Origin: DASQPR01 sp963797675
GTDB taxonomy: Bacteria > Actinomycetota > Actinomycetes > Mycobacteriales > Micromonosporaceae
Direction of reading: 5' to 3'
Length of the DNA: 64,000 bases
Assembly: GCA_963797675.1 (NCBI GenBank)
Contig: CAWCQQ010000006.1
Location: forward strand, 124,001-188,000
The notes beneath the pieces were generated by a model that saw only the letters and a list, made by a program, of their open reading frames with translations, ran no database searches and was not told where the DNA came from. Both the position numbers and the translations under genes were made by a program. Within the stretch, counting starts at the first letter, position 1. The number at the start of each line of letters is the position of its first letter. Shown piece by piece: positions 10,701 through 18,579 of this stretch.

Positions 10701-10874
10701 GGCATCCACCACAACTTCTTCGCGCTGGGCGGGCATTCATTGGTCGCGATCCGGCTGACCAGCCGGCTGCAGGCCGAATACGGTGTCAAGCTTGGGCTGC
10801 GTACGGTGTTCACCCACCCCACCGTCGGCGACCTGGCCACCGTCATCGAAGGCGAGACCGTAGCGCCCCGATAG
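7763..10874 (+). CDS. Single-module NRPS: condensation - adenylation (Gly-like code) - PCP, frameshifted
   Basis: One complete elongation-type module of about 1,036 residues. The ATG at 7763 follows GGGAAG. The condensation domain has HHLVAD (HHxxxD) at about residue 135. Right after it an extra base near 8211-8216 breaks the frame; removing it reads DLLFREWAAAYEAI. The adenylation domain (about 430-935) shows A3 FTSGSTGRPKG, A5 NVYGPTETT, A7 YRTGDLARWRPDG, A8 VKVRGFRIETGEIE and A10 NGKVDR. The carrier domain ends with FFALGGHSL, whose Ser takes the phosphopantetheine. There is no thioesterase, reductase or epimerase domain and no MbtH gene nearby. The specificity residues read D-I-L-Q-L-G-V-V-W-K by hand alignment, close to known glycine codes. 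Confidence 0.93.
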
Positions 10875-10899
10875 CTTGTAAACCCGTTGCGATGTCGTT

Positions 10900-10925
10900 G
10901 CAACCTTCTGACGCTCCTGGCCGTT
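10900..10925 (+). promoter_or_regulatory. Candidate ECF-type promoter of the first sigma factor gene
   Basis: GCAACC (10900-10905), 16 bases, then CGTT (10922-10925). An AAC-containing -35 and a CGT-containing -10 are typical of ECF sigma promoters. The second ECF gene in the window has the same arrangement (32108-32134), which suggests that each factor drives its own gene. Confidence 0.5.
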
Positions 10926-10977
10926 TACTGCTTCGACAACGGGGTGGACCGAGCTAGATCAGCGGCGGGGAGGGCAC

Positions 10978-11514
10978 ATGTCCGATCAGGTTGCGGACTT
11001 CGATGAGCTCTACCGGGCGACGAACCGGAGATTGCTGCAGTACGCGTACGCGATGACGGGCGATCTCGCGGCTGCGCAGGACATCACGCAGGAGGCGTAT
11101 ATCCGGGCGTGGCGCAGCTGGCGGCAGGTCGAGGCGTACGAGCGGGCGGACATCTGGCTGCGTCTCGTCGTCACGCGCCTCGTCACCGATCGGTGGCGGC
11201 GGCTTCGTACGTCCTACCGGCACGCGGCGGCCCAGCGGGCGGGCAGCGTACCGGCGCCGTCCGAGGACAGCGTGATGCTGGTCGCGGCGCTTCGCCGCCT
11301 GCCGGTCCGACAGCGACGAGCGATCTGCCTGCACTACCTGCTCGACATGACGATCGCCGACATTGCCGCGGAGCTGAACGTTGCCGAAGGCACCGTCAAG
11401 TCGTGGCTGTCGCGCGGCCGCACCGCGCTCGCCGAGATCCTCGGCCCCGATGTCTTCCAGGAACCATCAACACCCCCCATGATCCGATCGGAGAAGACCG
11501 ATGCGCACCTTTGA
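10978..11514 (+). CDS. ECF RNA polymerase sigma factor, SigE (SACE_1644) subfamily
   Basis: A 178-residue sigma-70-type factor with only regions 2 and 4. Region 2 includes DITQEAYIRAWRSW; region 4 includes RLPVRQRRAICLHYLLDM and a helix-turn-helix ending GTVKSWLSRGR. GGGGAGGG lies 5 bases before the ATG. The next gene starts inside it (14-base overlap), the usual layout for an ECF factor and its membrane-bound partner or anti-sigma. The candidate ECF promoter at 10900-10925 implies autoregulation. The regulon is unknown. Confidence 0.92.
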   Translation: MSDQVADFDELYRATNRRLLQYAYAMTGDLAAAQDITQEAYIRAWRSWRQVEAYERADIWLRLVVTRLVTDRWRRLRTSYRHAAAQRAGSVPAPSEDSVMLVAALRRLPVRQRRAICLHYLLDMTIADIAAELNVAEGTVKSWLSRGRTALAEILGPDVFQEPSTPPMIRSEKTDAHL

Positions 11515-12340
11515 CGAACTTCTGGGCGCAGTCCGCGATGACTGCGACACTACGCACCTGGCCGGATCGGCCGAGCTGCGCCGGGCCGGCCGCCGGCGGA
11601 CGAACCTGCACCGCACGATCGGTGGCGCGGCTGCGCTCGTCGTCGTCGGCGGGCTCACTACCGGCGCCGCGATGTACGGGCACGGCGGCTCGCCTGTCGC
11701 GCAAGGATCGTCGACCGGTAGTACCCCGGCCGCGGCGACGACGTGGTCGTCGAAGGGCGTATGCCTGATCCACGGGAATCCTGCGACCGTAACCTGCACG
11801 ACTCCGCCGAGCAGCCCTCAGCCGATCGTCTGTGTCTCGGGCGCCGGATGCGGGGTGGTGACGGTCCAGCCGCAACCGACCGGTCCGGTCAGCCACCCTC
11901 CGTCGACCGCGACCACGCCCGCCGGCACGTCGCCGGGCGCGTGCTCGGTGGCGAACTTCGACGTCGCGCATGCGCAGGTCAACGAGGACGATGCGTCCGG
12001 GATCAAGGGCTTCGACATCGTGATCGCGTACCGCGGCGCCAAGAGCTGCAAGCTCGGCCAGGGCACGACCGTCACGTACCTGGACGCTTCCGGGCACCGG
12101 GTCGGGATCCCGCTGTCGCAGACCGCGGCACCGTTCACGGTCAAGCCGCATACGTCCATCTCGACATCGGTGTTCGGTCCGACCGACGCGGCGGTGAACC
12201 CGACGCCGCCGGAGTGCGCGCAGCCGCACGTGTACGCGCACCTGGACGTACGCATCGACGGTCACTCAGGCTCGCTCGGTGCGACCACGATCTCGCTGCC
12301 GTGCGGCGGTGCCAAGGCGCTGCCCTGGTCGGCTGCCTGA
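11501..12340 (+). CDS. Single-pass membrane protein with DUF4232-like exported domain, sigma-factor partner
   Basis: A 279-residue protein that overlaps the sigma gene by 14 bases. About 45 cytoplasmic residues rich in Arg precede one membrane segment (GGAAALVVVGGLTTGAAMY), then a Ser/Thr/Pro-rich linker and an exported domain from CSVANFDVAHAQV to the end. That domain has paired cysteines and a beta-rich pattern resembling DUF4232. The short N-terminus could bind the sigma factor, but no classical zinc-binding anti-sigma motif (HxxxCxxC) is present. A signal-sensing anti-sigma role is inferred from position. It ends at a strong bidirectional hairpin. Confidence 0.65.
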   Translation: MRTFDELLGAVRDDCDTTHLAGSAELRRAGRRRTNLHRTIGGAAALVVVGGLTTGAAMYGHGGSPVAQGSSTGSTPAAATTWSSKGVCLIHGNPATVTCTTPPSSPQPIVCVSGAGCGVVTVQPQPTGPVSHPPSTATTPAGTSPGACSVANFDVAHAQVNEDDASGIKGFDIVIAYRGAKSCKLGQGTTVTYLDASGHRVGIPLSQTAAPFTVKPHTSISTSVFGPTDAAVNPTPPECAQPHVYAHLDVRIDGHSGSLGATTISLPCGGAKALPWSAA

Positions 12341-12348
12341 CGCAACGA

Positions 12349-12388
12349 ACAGCGCTCCGCTGACGGGCTGCCGTCAGCGGAGCGCTGT
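12349..12388. terminator. Bidirectional transcription terminator hairpin
   Basis: A perfect 18-base-pair stem (12349-12366 with 12371-12388) closes a GCTG loop. It lies between the convergent sigma-partner gene and the GH8 gene and can stop transcription from both sides. There is no U-run, as is common in actinobacteria. Confidence 0.88.
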
Positions 12389-12401
12389 GCTACGAAACCG
12401 A

Positions 12402-13664
12402 TCAGGCGACCGGGTTCCAGTAGTCGCCGGCCATCACGATGTAAACGATCATCTTGATGGTCTCGCCGTAGTACGCGTCGCCGAACGGGTTCTTCGCGAG
12501 TTCGGTCCAGATCGCATCGGTCCACGTCTGGTCGCCGGACGCCATCGCGGCCGGTCCGACCGCGTCGCCCGCCTCTTCGGCCTGGGTATCGGTGTTGCCG
12601 TCGCCGTCGGTCGTGCGCTTCGTGCAGTTCAGGTTCGTGTGCGGGTAGACCTTCTGCACGTTGCCGCCGGACTCGGACTTGAGACAGGCCGACTCGAGCT
12701 TCGCGGTGGAGTAGGACACCGACGCGGTCGTCGAGCCGTACAGCAGCGCATCCGTACCGAGGTGCCACGGCACCCGGATCGAGTTGTAGCCGACGATGTT
12801 GTCCGGCTGGTTCTCCTGGTAGTCGGCGGGCGCCGGCTTCGGGCTGGTCGTGTTCGCGCTGACCACGAAGTCGCTCAGCAGCCCGTACGCCGACGAGTAC
12901 TTCGCGGTGAACTCGCTGATCACGGCCTGCGTACGGGTGACCACCTTGGCCCAGTCGTGCGAGGTGTCGTAAGCGGCGTACGCCCGGAGGTGGTCCAGCA
13001 TCATGTCGCTCGGCCGGGTGTCCGTGGACGGGCCGTCGTCCTCGCACTTCAGGTGCCCGTCCGAGGCGACGTCGGCAGTCCAGAACTTGCCGAGCCAGGC
13101 CAGTGCCGCGCTGGTGTATCCGCCCCACTGCTTGTCCGCGAGGATCAGGCCGTACCCGATGTCCAGGTCACCGTCGGTCGCGCCGTCCGGCGTACCAGAA
13201 TCTGTGTATTTGCAGGTTTTTCCGTCGAGTTGCCATTCCATCATGCCGTGACTGTCGACGTGGTCCTGGACGAGCTTCCACAGGCCGTTGAACTCGGTCT
13301 GCGCGCTGGTGTCGTAGCCGGCCATCAGCGGGACGATGTTCATGCCGTAGCCCTGGGCCTCCGAGACGGTGCCATTGTTCGGCGCGTCGTCGTCGCCCTT
13401 CGTGGACACGTAGTACTCGCCGGACGCACAGCCTTTGACCAGGTAGGCGGCCTTCCACGAGTCGTACTGCTTCTTGACCGCGGCGTCGCGGCTGGACTGG
13501 CTCGCCGACGGCATCACGCCGACCTTGTAGGTGACGTGCGTCGGGAACGGATGCGCGGGGCTGGTGGCCGCGAGCGCGGCGGGGGAGCCGCCGAGCGTCA
13601 GGCCGAGGACGGCCATGGCCAGCGCGGTAGCCGCGGTGATGAGGCGCTTCTGCGTTTTTCGCAT
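12402..13664 (-). CDS. Secreted glycoside hydrolase family 8 (endoglucanase-type)
   Basis: A 420-residue secreted protein. A classical signal peptide (MRKTQKRLITAATALAMAVL) ends near ALAA at residues 31-33. GH8 hallmarks follow: VSEAQGYGM, with the likely general acid Glu at about 102, and ATDGDLDIGYGLILA, matching the family signature that carries the key aspartate. GH8 enzymes are inverting endoglucanases, chitosanases or xylanases; the length fits a single catalytic module without a binding domain. With the GH1 enzyme and CebR-type operators further right, a role in beta-glucan breakdown is plausible but not proven. It is divergent from the S33 peptidase. Confidence 0.88.
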   Translation of the reverse strand: MRKTQKRLITAATALAMAVLGLTLGGSPAALAATSPAHPFPTHVTYKVGVMPSASQSSRDAAVKKQYDSWKAAYLVKGCASGEYYVSTKGDDDAPNNGTVSEAQGYGMNIVPLMAGYDTSAQTEFNGLWKLVQDHVDSHGMMEWQLDGKTCKYTDSGTPDGATDGDLDIGYGLILADKQWGGYTSAALAWLGKFWTADVASDGHLKCEDDGPSTDTRPSDMMLDHLRAYAAYDTSHDWAKVVTRTQAVISEFTAKYSSAYGLLSDFVVSANTTSPKPAPADYQENQPDNIVGYNSIRVPWHLGTDALLYGSTTASVSYSTAKLESACLKSESGGNVQKVYPHTNLNCTKRTTDGDGNTDTQAEEAGDAVGPAAMASGDQTWTDAIWTELAKNPFGDAYYGETIKMIVYIVMAGDYWNPVA

Positions 13665-13714
13665 GCGTTGCCAATCTGTCGAGGTTGGTGTCCTGTGAGG
13701 AGCGTCCCCGTTGA

Positions 13715-13727
13715 TAACTAATAGTTA
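13715..13727. promoter_or_regulatory. AT-rich palindrome between divergent GH8 and peptidase genes
   Basis: TAACTAATAGTTA is symmetric around its central base and lies in an AT-rich stretch (13711-13805) between the two divergent secreted-enzyme genes. A regulator site shared by both genes is a reasonable guess; I do not recognise the box. Confidence 0.35.
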
Positions 13728-13881
13728 GGCAAGTTGACTATCTATTGTTGAACGATGGTGGCCCGTCGATGGCATCGATGTCAATAGGTATCCACTCGAT
13801 AGATATCGCTCACCAGCTTGGGCGCGATGCCGATCGATGAGGGTCTTGACACCGTGCCGGGCGAACCTGAATCCTTCCCGC

Positions 13882-15900
13882 ATGATGGACTCACGCGCGC
13901 GGCTCCGTGCCGGTCTCACCGGACTGTTCGTGGTGCTGGCGACGGGCGCGGCCATCGCACCGGCGTCCGCGTCGGCGCCGCCCGTGACGGCCGCGGTGCG
14001 GGTCGGATCGGTGACCGTACCGGCCTGCGCAGCCGCACCGGGCGCGTACTGCACGACCGTCCAGCTGCCATTCGACTACACCGATCCGACCGCCGGTACG
14101 ATCGGCATCGGCTTCGAGTGGTACCCGGCATCGTCCCAGCCGGGCGGTGCGGCGCCGACCATCCTGGCGACCGAAGGCGGCCCCGGCTATCCGACCAGCG
14201 GCAGCGCGGACGAGTACACCGGACTGTTCGCGCCGTTGATGGCGTCGCACAACCTGCTGATGATCGACCTCCGCGGTACCGGCACGTCGTCGGTCGTGAA
14301 GTGCAAGGACGTCCAGCATTGGGTCGCCGCCGACGGCATCGCGGCTTACGTCACCGACACCGGTGAGTGCGGGCAGCAGCTCGACACGACCGTGAAGCGT
14401 GCCGACGGAACGTACGTGCACGGTGCCGACCTTTATACAACTGCGAACGATGCCCGGGATGTCGCGACGCTGCTCGGCCTGCTCGGCATCGCGAAGGTCG
14501 ACTTCTACGGCGACTCGTACGGGACGTTCTTCGGACAGACGTTCACGGCGCGCTATCCGAACCTGCTGCACTCGGTCACGCTCGACGCGGCCTATCCGGT
14601 CAGTGGCAGCGACCCGTTCTACCCGTACGTGGTCCCGACCGCCCACAGCGCATTCGACTTTGCGTGCAACCGCAGTGTCGCGTGCGCCGCGGCGGCGCCC
14701 GGCTCCTCGTGGTCCCGGATCGGCGGATTCGTTGCCCAGCTGCGTACCGCGCCGATCACCGGGACCACTCTCAATTCGGCCGGTGCCACGGTCACCGCGA
14801 CGGTCGGCCCGGACGAACTGGCCGAACTCGTCGCCGACGCGGGTGCCGATGCAGGCGTCTACAAGGATCTCGACCCGGCGATCCGGGCCGCGCAAGCCGG
14901 TGACGACGCGCCGCTGCTCCGCCTCGCCGCCCAGGAGATCACGCCGGACGACTCCGGCGCGTACGCCGACTTCTCCGCCGGCCTCTACGAAGCGGTGTCC
15001 TGCAGCGACTACCCGCAGCCGTTCAACGCCGCGGACTCGATCGCCAAGCGCCAGAAGGAGTACGCAGCCGCCCTCGCGGCGCTGCCCACCGACGAGTTCG
15101 CACCGTTCACGGTCGCCGAGTGGACCGGTAACACCGACGAGGAGTACGACGCCTGCCTCGACTGGCCGGCGCCGCTCAACAACGACCCGCCGATCGTCAC
15201 GCCACCGCCGTACGCGCCGGCCAGCGTCCCCGTTCTGGTGCTGTCCGGCGATCTCGACAGCCTCACCACGCCGCACGAGGGCCAGCAGGTGGTCGCGGAC
15301 ATGGGTCCCCAGACGCGCTGGATCCTGTTCCAGAACGACACGCACGTCAACGCGTTGCTCGACTCGTTCGGCTGTGCGTCCGGCATCGTCCGCCAGTTCG
15401 TCACCGATCCCGCACACGTGAACACCATCGATGCGAGCTGCGCCACCCACACCCCGGAGGTACGGGTCGACGGCACGTTTCCGACGGTGCTGGCCAACGT
15501 CACCGCTCCGACCGCCGGCGCCGGAAACGCGGCCGCGCTGCGAGGTCTCCGGCTCGCCGCGGTCGGGAACGCGGCGCTCGGCGACGCACTCTGGCAGTGG
15601 TGGTACGTGCCCGGGACGAAGGTGCAGGGCCTGCGCGGCGGGTACGTGAAGTTCACCGGCTCCGGCCCGTACACGCTGACGTTTCACGATGATGCCTGGA
15701 CCACCGACACGACCGTCAACGGCACCGCGACCTGGAATCCGACAACCGGGCAGGTCTCGGCGCAGCTGACCGTCTCGGGTCCGGCCGGTTCCACGGCGAC
15801 GGTCTCGATCTCCTACGTCGACCTGACGCCGCACGCAACCTCGACGATCACCGGCACGTACGCCGGGACCGCGATCGTCGCCACGATGCCCGCCGGTTGA
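13882..15900 (+). CDS. Secreted alpha/beta-hydrolase peptidase, S33 (tripeptidyl aminopeptidase-like)
   Basis: A 672-residue exported hydrolase. A signal peptide (ARLRAGLTGLFVVLATGAAI) ends in ASASA. Expected family features are the oxyanion region EGGPGYP, nucleophile GDSYG, and a C-terminal TAP-like region with VPVLVLSGDLDSLTTP (Asp) and QNDTHVNAL (His). It is longer than typical members because of a beta-rich C-terminal extension of about 140 residues (from TFPTVLANV) with Thr/Ser-rich strands, perhaps for wall or substrate binding. ATG 13882 or 13885 are both possible; no strong ribosome site helps decide. It likely releases N-terminal peptides extracellularly. Confidence 0.85.
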   Translation: MMDSRARLRAGLTGLFVVLATGAAIAPASASAPPVTAAVRVGSVTVPACAAAPGAYCTTVQLPFDYTDPTAGTIGIGFEWYPASSQPGGAAPTILATEGGPGYPTSGSADEYTGLFAPLMASHNLLMIDLRGTGTSSVVKCKDVQHWVAADGIAAYVTDTGECGQQLDTTVKRADGTYVHGADLYTTANDARDVATLLGLLGIAKVDFYGDSYGTFFGQTFTARYPNLLHSVTLDAAYPVSGSDPFYPYVVPTAHSAFDFACNRSVACAAAAPGSSWSRIGGFVAQLRTAPITGTTLNSAGATVTATVGPDELAELVADAGADAGVYKDLDPAIRAAQAGDDAPLLRLAAQEITPDDSGAYADFSAGLYEAVSCSDYPQPFNAADSIAKRQKEYAAALAALPTDEFAPFTVAEWTGNTDEEYDACLDWPAPLNNDPPIVTPPPYAPASVPVLVLSGDLDSLTTPHEGQQVVADMGPQTRWILFQNDTHVNALLDSFGCASGIVRQFVTDPAHVNTIDASCATHTPEVRVDGTFPTVLANVTAPTAGAGNAAALRGLRLAAVGNAALGDALWQWWYVPGTKVQGLRGGYVKFTGSGPYTLTFHDDAWTTDTTVNGTATWNPTTGQVSAQLTVSGPAGSTATVSISYVDLTPHATSTITGTYAGTAIVATMPAG

Positions 15901-15994
15901 CCGTTAGGTCTGGATCAGGGAGAGGCAGAACGGATGCCCGGGTCACCCGACGATTTATCGGCGGATCGTCACCGTCGCGCTGACCCCGAGCCGG

Positions 15995-16642
15995 TTACGG
16001 CGTGCGCGGCCAGTCGTCGAAGCGGGACTTCAACGCCGCCACGTCGGTGGGGGACAGGCCGTAGACCGCGAAGCGTTGGTCCGACGTGCGATCCAGCCGT
16101 CGTACCGCCTCGGCCAGCTCGGCGTCGGTCAGGGCCGGATCGGCGGCCCGCGCAAGAGCCAGCAGCTCATCGCGGCGGTAACGGTCGAGAAGCCCGGCGA
16201 CGTCGATCGCGTCGCGCGGCTCGGCCCTGGTCGCGAACGCGGCAACCTTCGAACCAGCAAGATCATCAAGATGGAGTACGGGACCGATCGGCATGTCGAC
16301 CGGCGCCTCGGCCCGGTCGAAGTGAACGAGTTGGATGCGGACGATCGACGTCGCGTCGCTGACCTCATATTCGACGAGTTCGTCGTCGAGACCGTAGATC
16401 AGAGGCGCGTCGCGCTCGACCGGATCGACGACGAGACCGGCGGCCTCCAGCGCGTCCACGACCGGCCGGCTGGCCGAAAGGACGCCGGTCGACTCGTCGG
16501 TGAACAGGTCGATGTCCTTTGTGGGTCGGCTCACGACGCCGTGCGCGATCAGTGCCTGGCCACCGGCGAGCGCGAACCCGTACGGGCTGGTCGCATCGAG
16601 GGCCAGGCGCGTGACCTGCGTCTGGAAGTCGTCGTCAGCCAA
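15995..16642 (-). CDS. Nucleotidyltransferase of the AbiEii type
   Basis: About 215 residues. The nucleotidyltransferase core GGQALIAHGV followed by TKDIDLFTD supplies the GG and DxD motifs, and KVAAFATRAEPRDAIDVAGL matches the downstream AbiEii-family element. The start is uncertain: the frame is open further upstream, but the conserved part begins at a TTG at 16642, overlapping the preceding gene by 8 bases, so translational coupling is likely. Family members include abortive-infection and toxin-antitoxin toxins that modify nucleotides or tRNA, but many chromosomal copies are uncharacterised. It might be a toxin, with the upstream gene as its partner. Confidence 0.72.
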   Translation of the reverse strand: MADDDFQTQVTRLALDATSPYGFALAGGQALIAHGVVSRPTKDIDLFTDESTGVLSASRPVVDALEAAGLVVDPVERDAPLIYGLDDELVEYEVSDATSIVRIQLVHFDRAEAPVDMPIGPVLHLDDLAGSKVAAFATRAEPRDAIDVAGLLDRYRRDELLALARAADPALTDAELAEAVRRLDRTSDQRFAVYGLSPTDVAALKSRFDDWPRTP

Positions 16643-16985
16643 CGAGAACCGGCGCGGTGCGCAGGCCGGGATGCCGGGACTCCCACGCACTGCGGACGCC
16701 GCGCGGCACGAACATAGCCGGCCAGAGCCGGACGAGCGTCGGTCCGTCGAGCCACGTCCGCAGCTCGTCCAGGCGGGCCGCTTCGCGGAGCACGTTCTCG
16801 TACATCCAGGCGAGCGAGTCGTCGTCGTCAAGATCGAAGGGGTGATCCGGTTGCCAGAACAGCCGGTTCGGCAGGGTTACCGATCCGGTGGTCAGCCCGC
16901 GGAGTTCGTCAAGGTCGGAGACGACGACGGCGGTACGGCCCGGGCGCGCGTCATGGCCGCGCCGCATCAGGGACCGTTCGCTCAT
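16635..16985 (-). CDS. Small uncharacterised protein coupled to the AbiEii-like gene
   Basis: A 116-residue soluble protein I cannot assign to a family. The ATG at 16985 gives MSERSLMRRGHD; the middle has an acidic run (FDLDDDDS) and many Trp, Arg and Leu residues. There is no signal peptide, membrane segment or obvious helix-turn-helix. It overlaps the nucleotidyltransferase gene by 8 bases, so the two are made together. It might be the cognate antitoxin or a co-factor protein; sequence alone does not show it. Confidence 0.6.
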   Translation of the reverse strand: MSERSLMRRGHDARPGRTAVVVSDLDELRGLTTGSVTLPNRLFWQPDHPFDLDDDDSLAWMYENVLREAARLDELRTWLDGPTLVRLWPAMFVPRGVRSAWESRHPGLRTAPVLVG

Positions 16986-17033
16986 ACGTTCTACGATACC
17001 TCGCTTTCCGCTCGGCGTTGCCGACGTACGCAC

Positions 17034-18380
17034 TCAGCTGTAGACCTGCTCCGATTCGGCGACCTCCGGCTCCGGCAGCCGCGGCGTCGGGGTCGGCGGC
17101 TGATCATGGCCGGTGGCCCGCTCGTGGACCACGTGTTGGAGGCGCCATACCGATGCGCTGCTGAGCATGAAGATCACCGCGAGCACCATGACCACACCGA
17201 CCGCCAGCATCGCCTCGCGCGGGCCGAATGCGATTGACGCCGGTCCGATCGCGAGCTGGCCGATCGGAATCGCAACGAACGAGCCGAGCATGTCGTAGGA
17301 GTAGACCCGGGCCAGCATGTCCCGTTCGATGTTCTCCTGCATCGTCGTCTCCCAGGCGATGCCGAACTGCTCGCTGCCGACGCCGCCGGCGAATGCGGCG
17401 ACGAGCAGGACGACGACGTTCGGAGAGATCACGAGCGCGAACGGCAGCAGCGCACCGGCACCGATCGCCGCGGTGCCGTACGCCAGCAGACGCTTCACCT
17501 TGAGCCGCATCACCAGGAGCGCGCCGAGGAGTGCGCCGACGGTTCGGGCCGCCAGGATGACGCCCCACCATCTCCGACCGACCGTGAGATCCGCGAAGTG
17601 CAGGCCGAGCACGCCGATGCCACCGGCGCTGGCCGCGTTGTAGAACATGAACCCGACGACGACCACCCACAGCCAGGTGTGCCCGATGAAGGCGCGCCAT
17701 CCTTCGCGCAGGCTGGTGACGATGCCGGGCCTCTTCGGCTTCGCGGAGTCGTTGTCGGACACGGTTATCGGCGGGACCTTGGTCAGGGCGAAGAACACGG
17801 CCGCGACGAAGTAGGTCGCCGCGTCGAATGCGACGCACCAACCGGACCCGATCACGGCCACGAGCGTGCCGGCGATGCCCAGCGACGCGATGCTGACCGT
17901 GTTGGTGGACAGCCTGTTCAGGGCGTTCGCCTGCTTGCGCATCGTTGACGGCACGGTCTGCGGCATGATCGCGGCGGCCGCCGGCTGCGAGAGCGCCGAG
18001 GTCATGCCGTTGAGGCCGGCCAGGATGAGCAGGATCGGGATCGTGGCATGGTGGCTGAGAAACAGGACCGCCGCGGTCGCCTGGCTGAGGCCCGCGACCA
18101 CGCTGCCGCCGACCATCAGCAGGTTGCGGGGGAGTCGATCGGCGACCACGCCGCCGAGCAGGATGAAGATGATGTTCAGGATCATTCGGACGGCGACGAT
18201 GTATCCGACGTCGATCACCGAACCAGTGAGGTCCAGGACCGCGAAGCCGAGCGCGAGGCCGGCGATCGAGCTGCCGAGCAGGTTGATGGCGCGTCCGGTC
18301 ACCAGCGTTCGGAACGGCGCGTACCGCAACGGGGCGAACGCGCCGGTGCTTGGTGCGGAGGGGGAGGATTCCTTGGACAC
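17034..18380 (-). CDS. MFS transporter (EntS-like efflux type)
   Basis: A 448-residue integral membrane protein with about 12 hydrophobic helices and a charged C-terminal tail. GGVVADRLPRNLLM is the MFS cytoplasmic loop 2-3 motif (GxxxDRxxRR-like). I chose the GTG at 18380 because GAGGAG lies 6 bases upstream; a GTG nine codons earlier is also open but lacks such a site. It is divergent from the SARP regulator across a 199-base gap, so it may be an efflux pump controlled by that regulator. The substrate is unknown. Confidence 0.87.
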   Translation of the reverse strand: MSKESSPSAPSTGAFAPLRYAPFRTLVTGRAINLLGSSIAGLALGFAVLDLTGSVIDVGYIVAVRMILNIIFILLGGVVADRLPRNLLMVGGSVVAGLSQATAAVLFLSHHATIPILLILAGLNGMTSALSQPAAAAIMPQTVPSTMRKQANALNRLSTNTVSIASLGIAGTLVAVIGSGWCVAFDAATYFVAAVFFALTKVPPITVSDNDSAKPKRPGIVTSLREGWRAFIGHTWLWVVVVGFMFYNAASAGGIGVLGLHFADLTVGRRWWGVILAARTVGALLGALLVMRLKVKRLLAYGTAAIGAGALLPFALVISPNVVVLLVAAFAGGVGSEQFGIAWETTMQENIERDMLARVYSYDMLGSFVAIPIGQLAIGPASIAFGPREAMLAVGVVMVLAVIFMLSSASVWRLQHVVHERATGHDQPPTPTPRLPEPEVAESEQVYS

Positions 18381-18500
18381 TGTGCTCCTCACGATCGTGA
18401 GGGACACTACGGTGCCGGTACGGCCGGCGTCAGCCCGCGGTCGCCGTCGACGCCCGGCGCAAACGCGGCCGGCTGTTGCTTGTTCCTGCTACAACGGCAT

Positions 18501-18528
18501 TTGGGGCGGGCTCGACGACCAGTAGGCT
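18501..18528 (+). promoter_or_regulatory. Candidate promoter of the SARP regulator gene
   Basis: TTGGGG (18501-18506), 16 bases, TAGGCT (18523-18528) is a fair sigma-70-like match in the 199-base divergent region shared with the MFS gene. Evidence is sequence similarity only. Confidence 0.35.
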
Positions 18529-18579
18529 CGCGGCCGGTGACAGTATGCGGTTCGGCGCGTCCCCGGGTTTGGAGCATCA

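Noticed and set aside
11501..12340. Classical zinc-binding anti-sigma factor
   Set aside because: The HxxxCxxC motif is absent; only position and membrane topology support a partner role.
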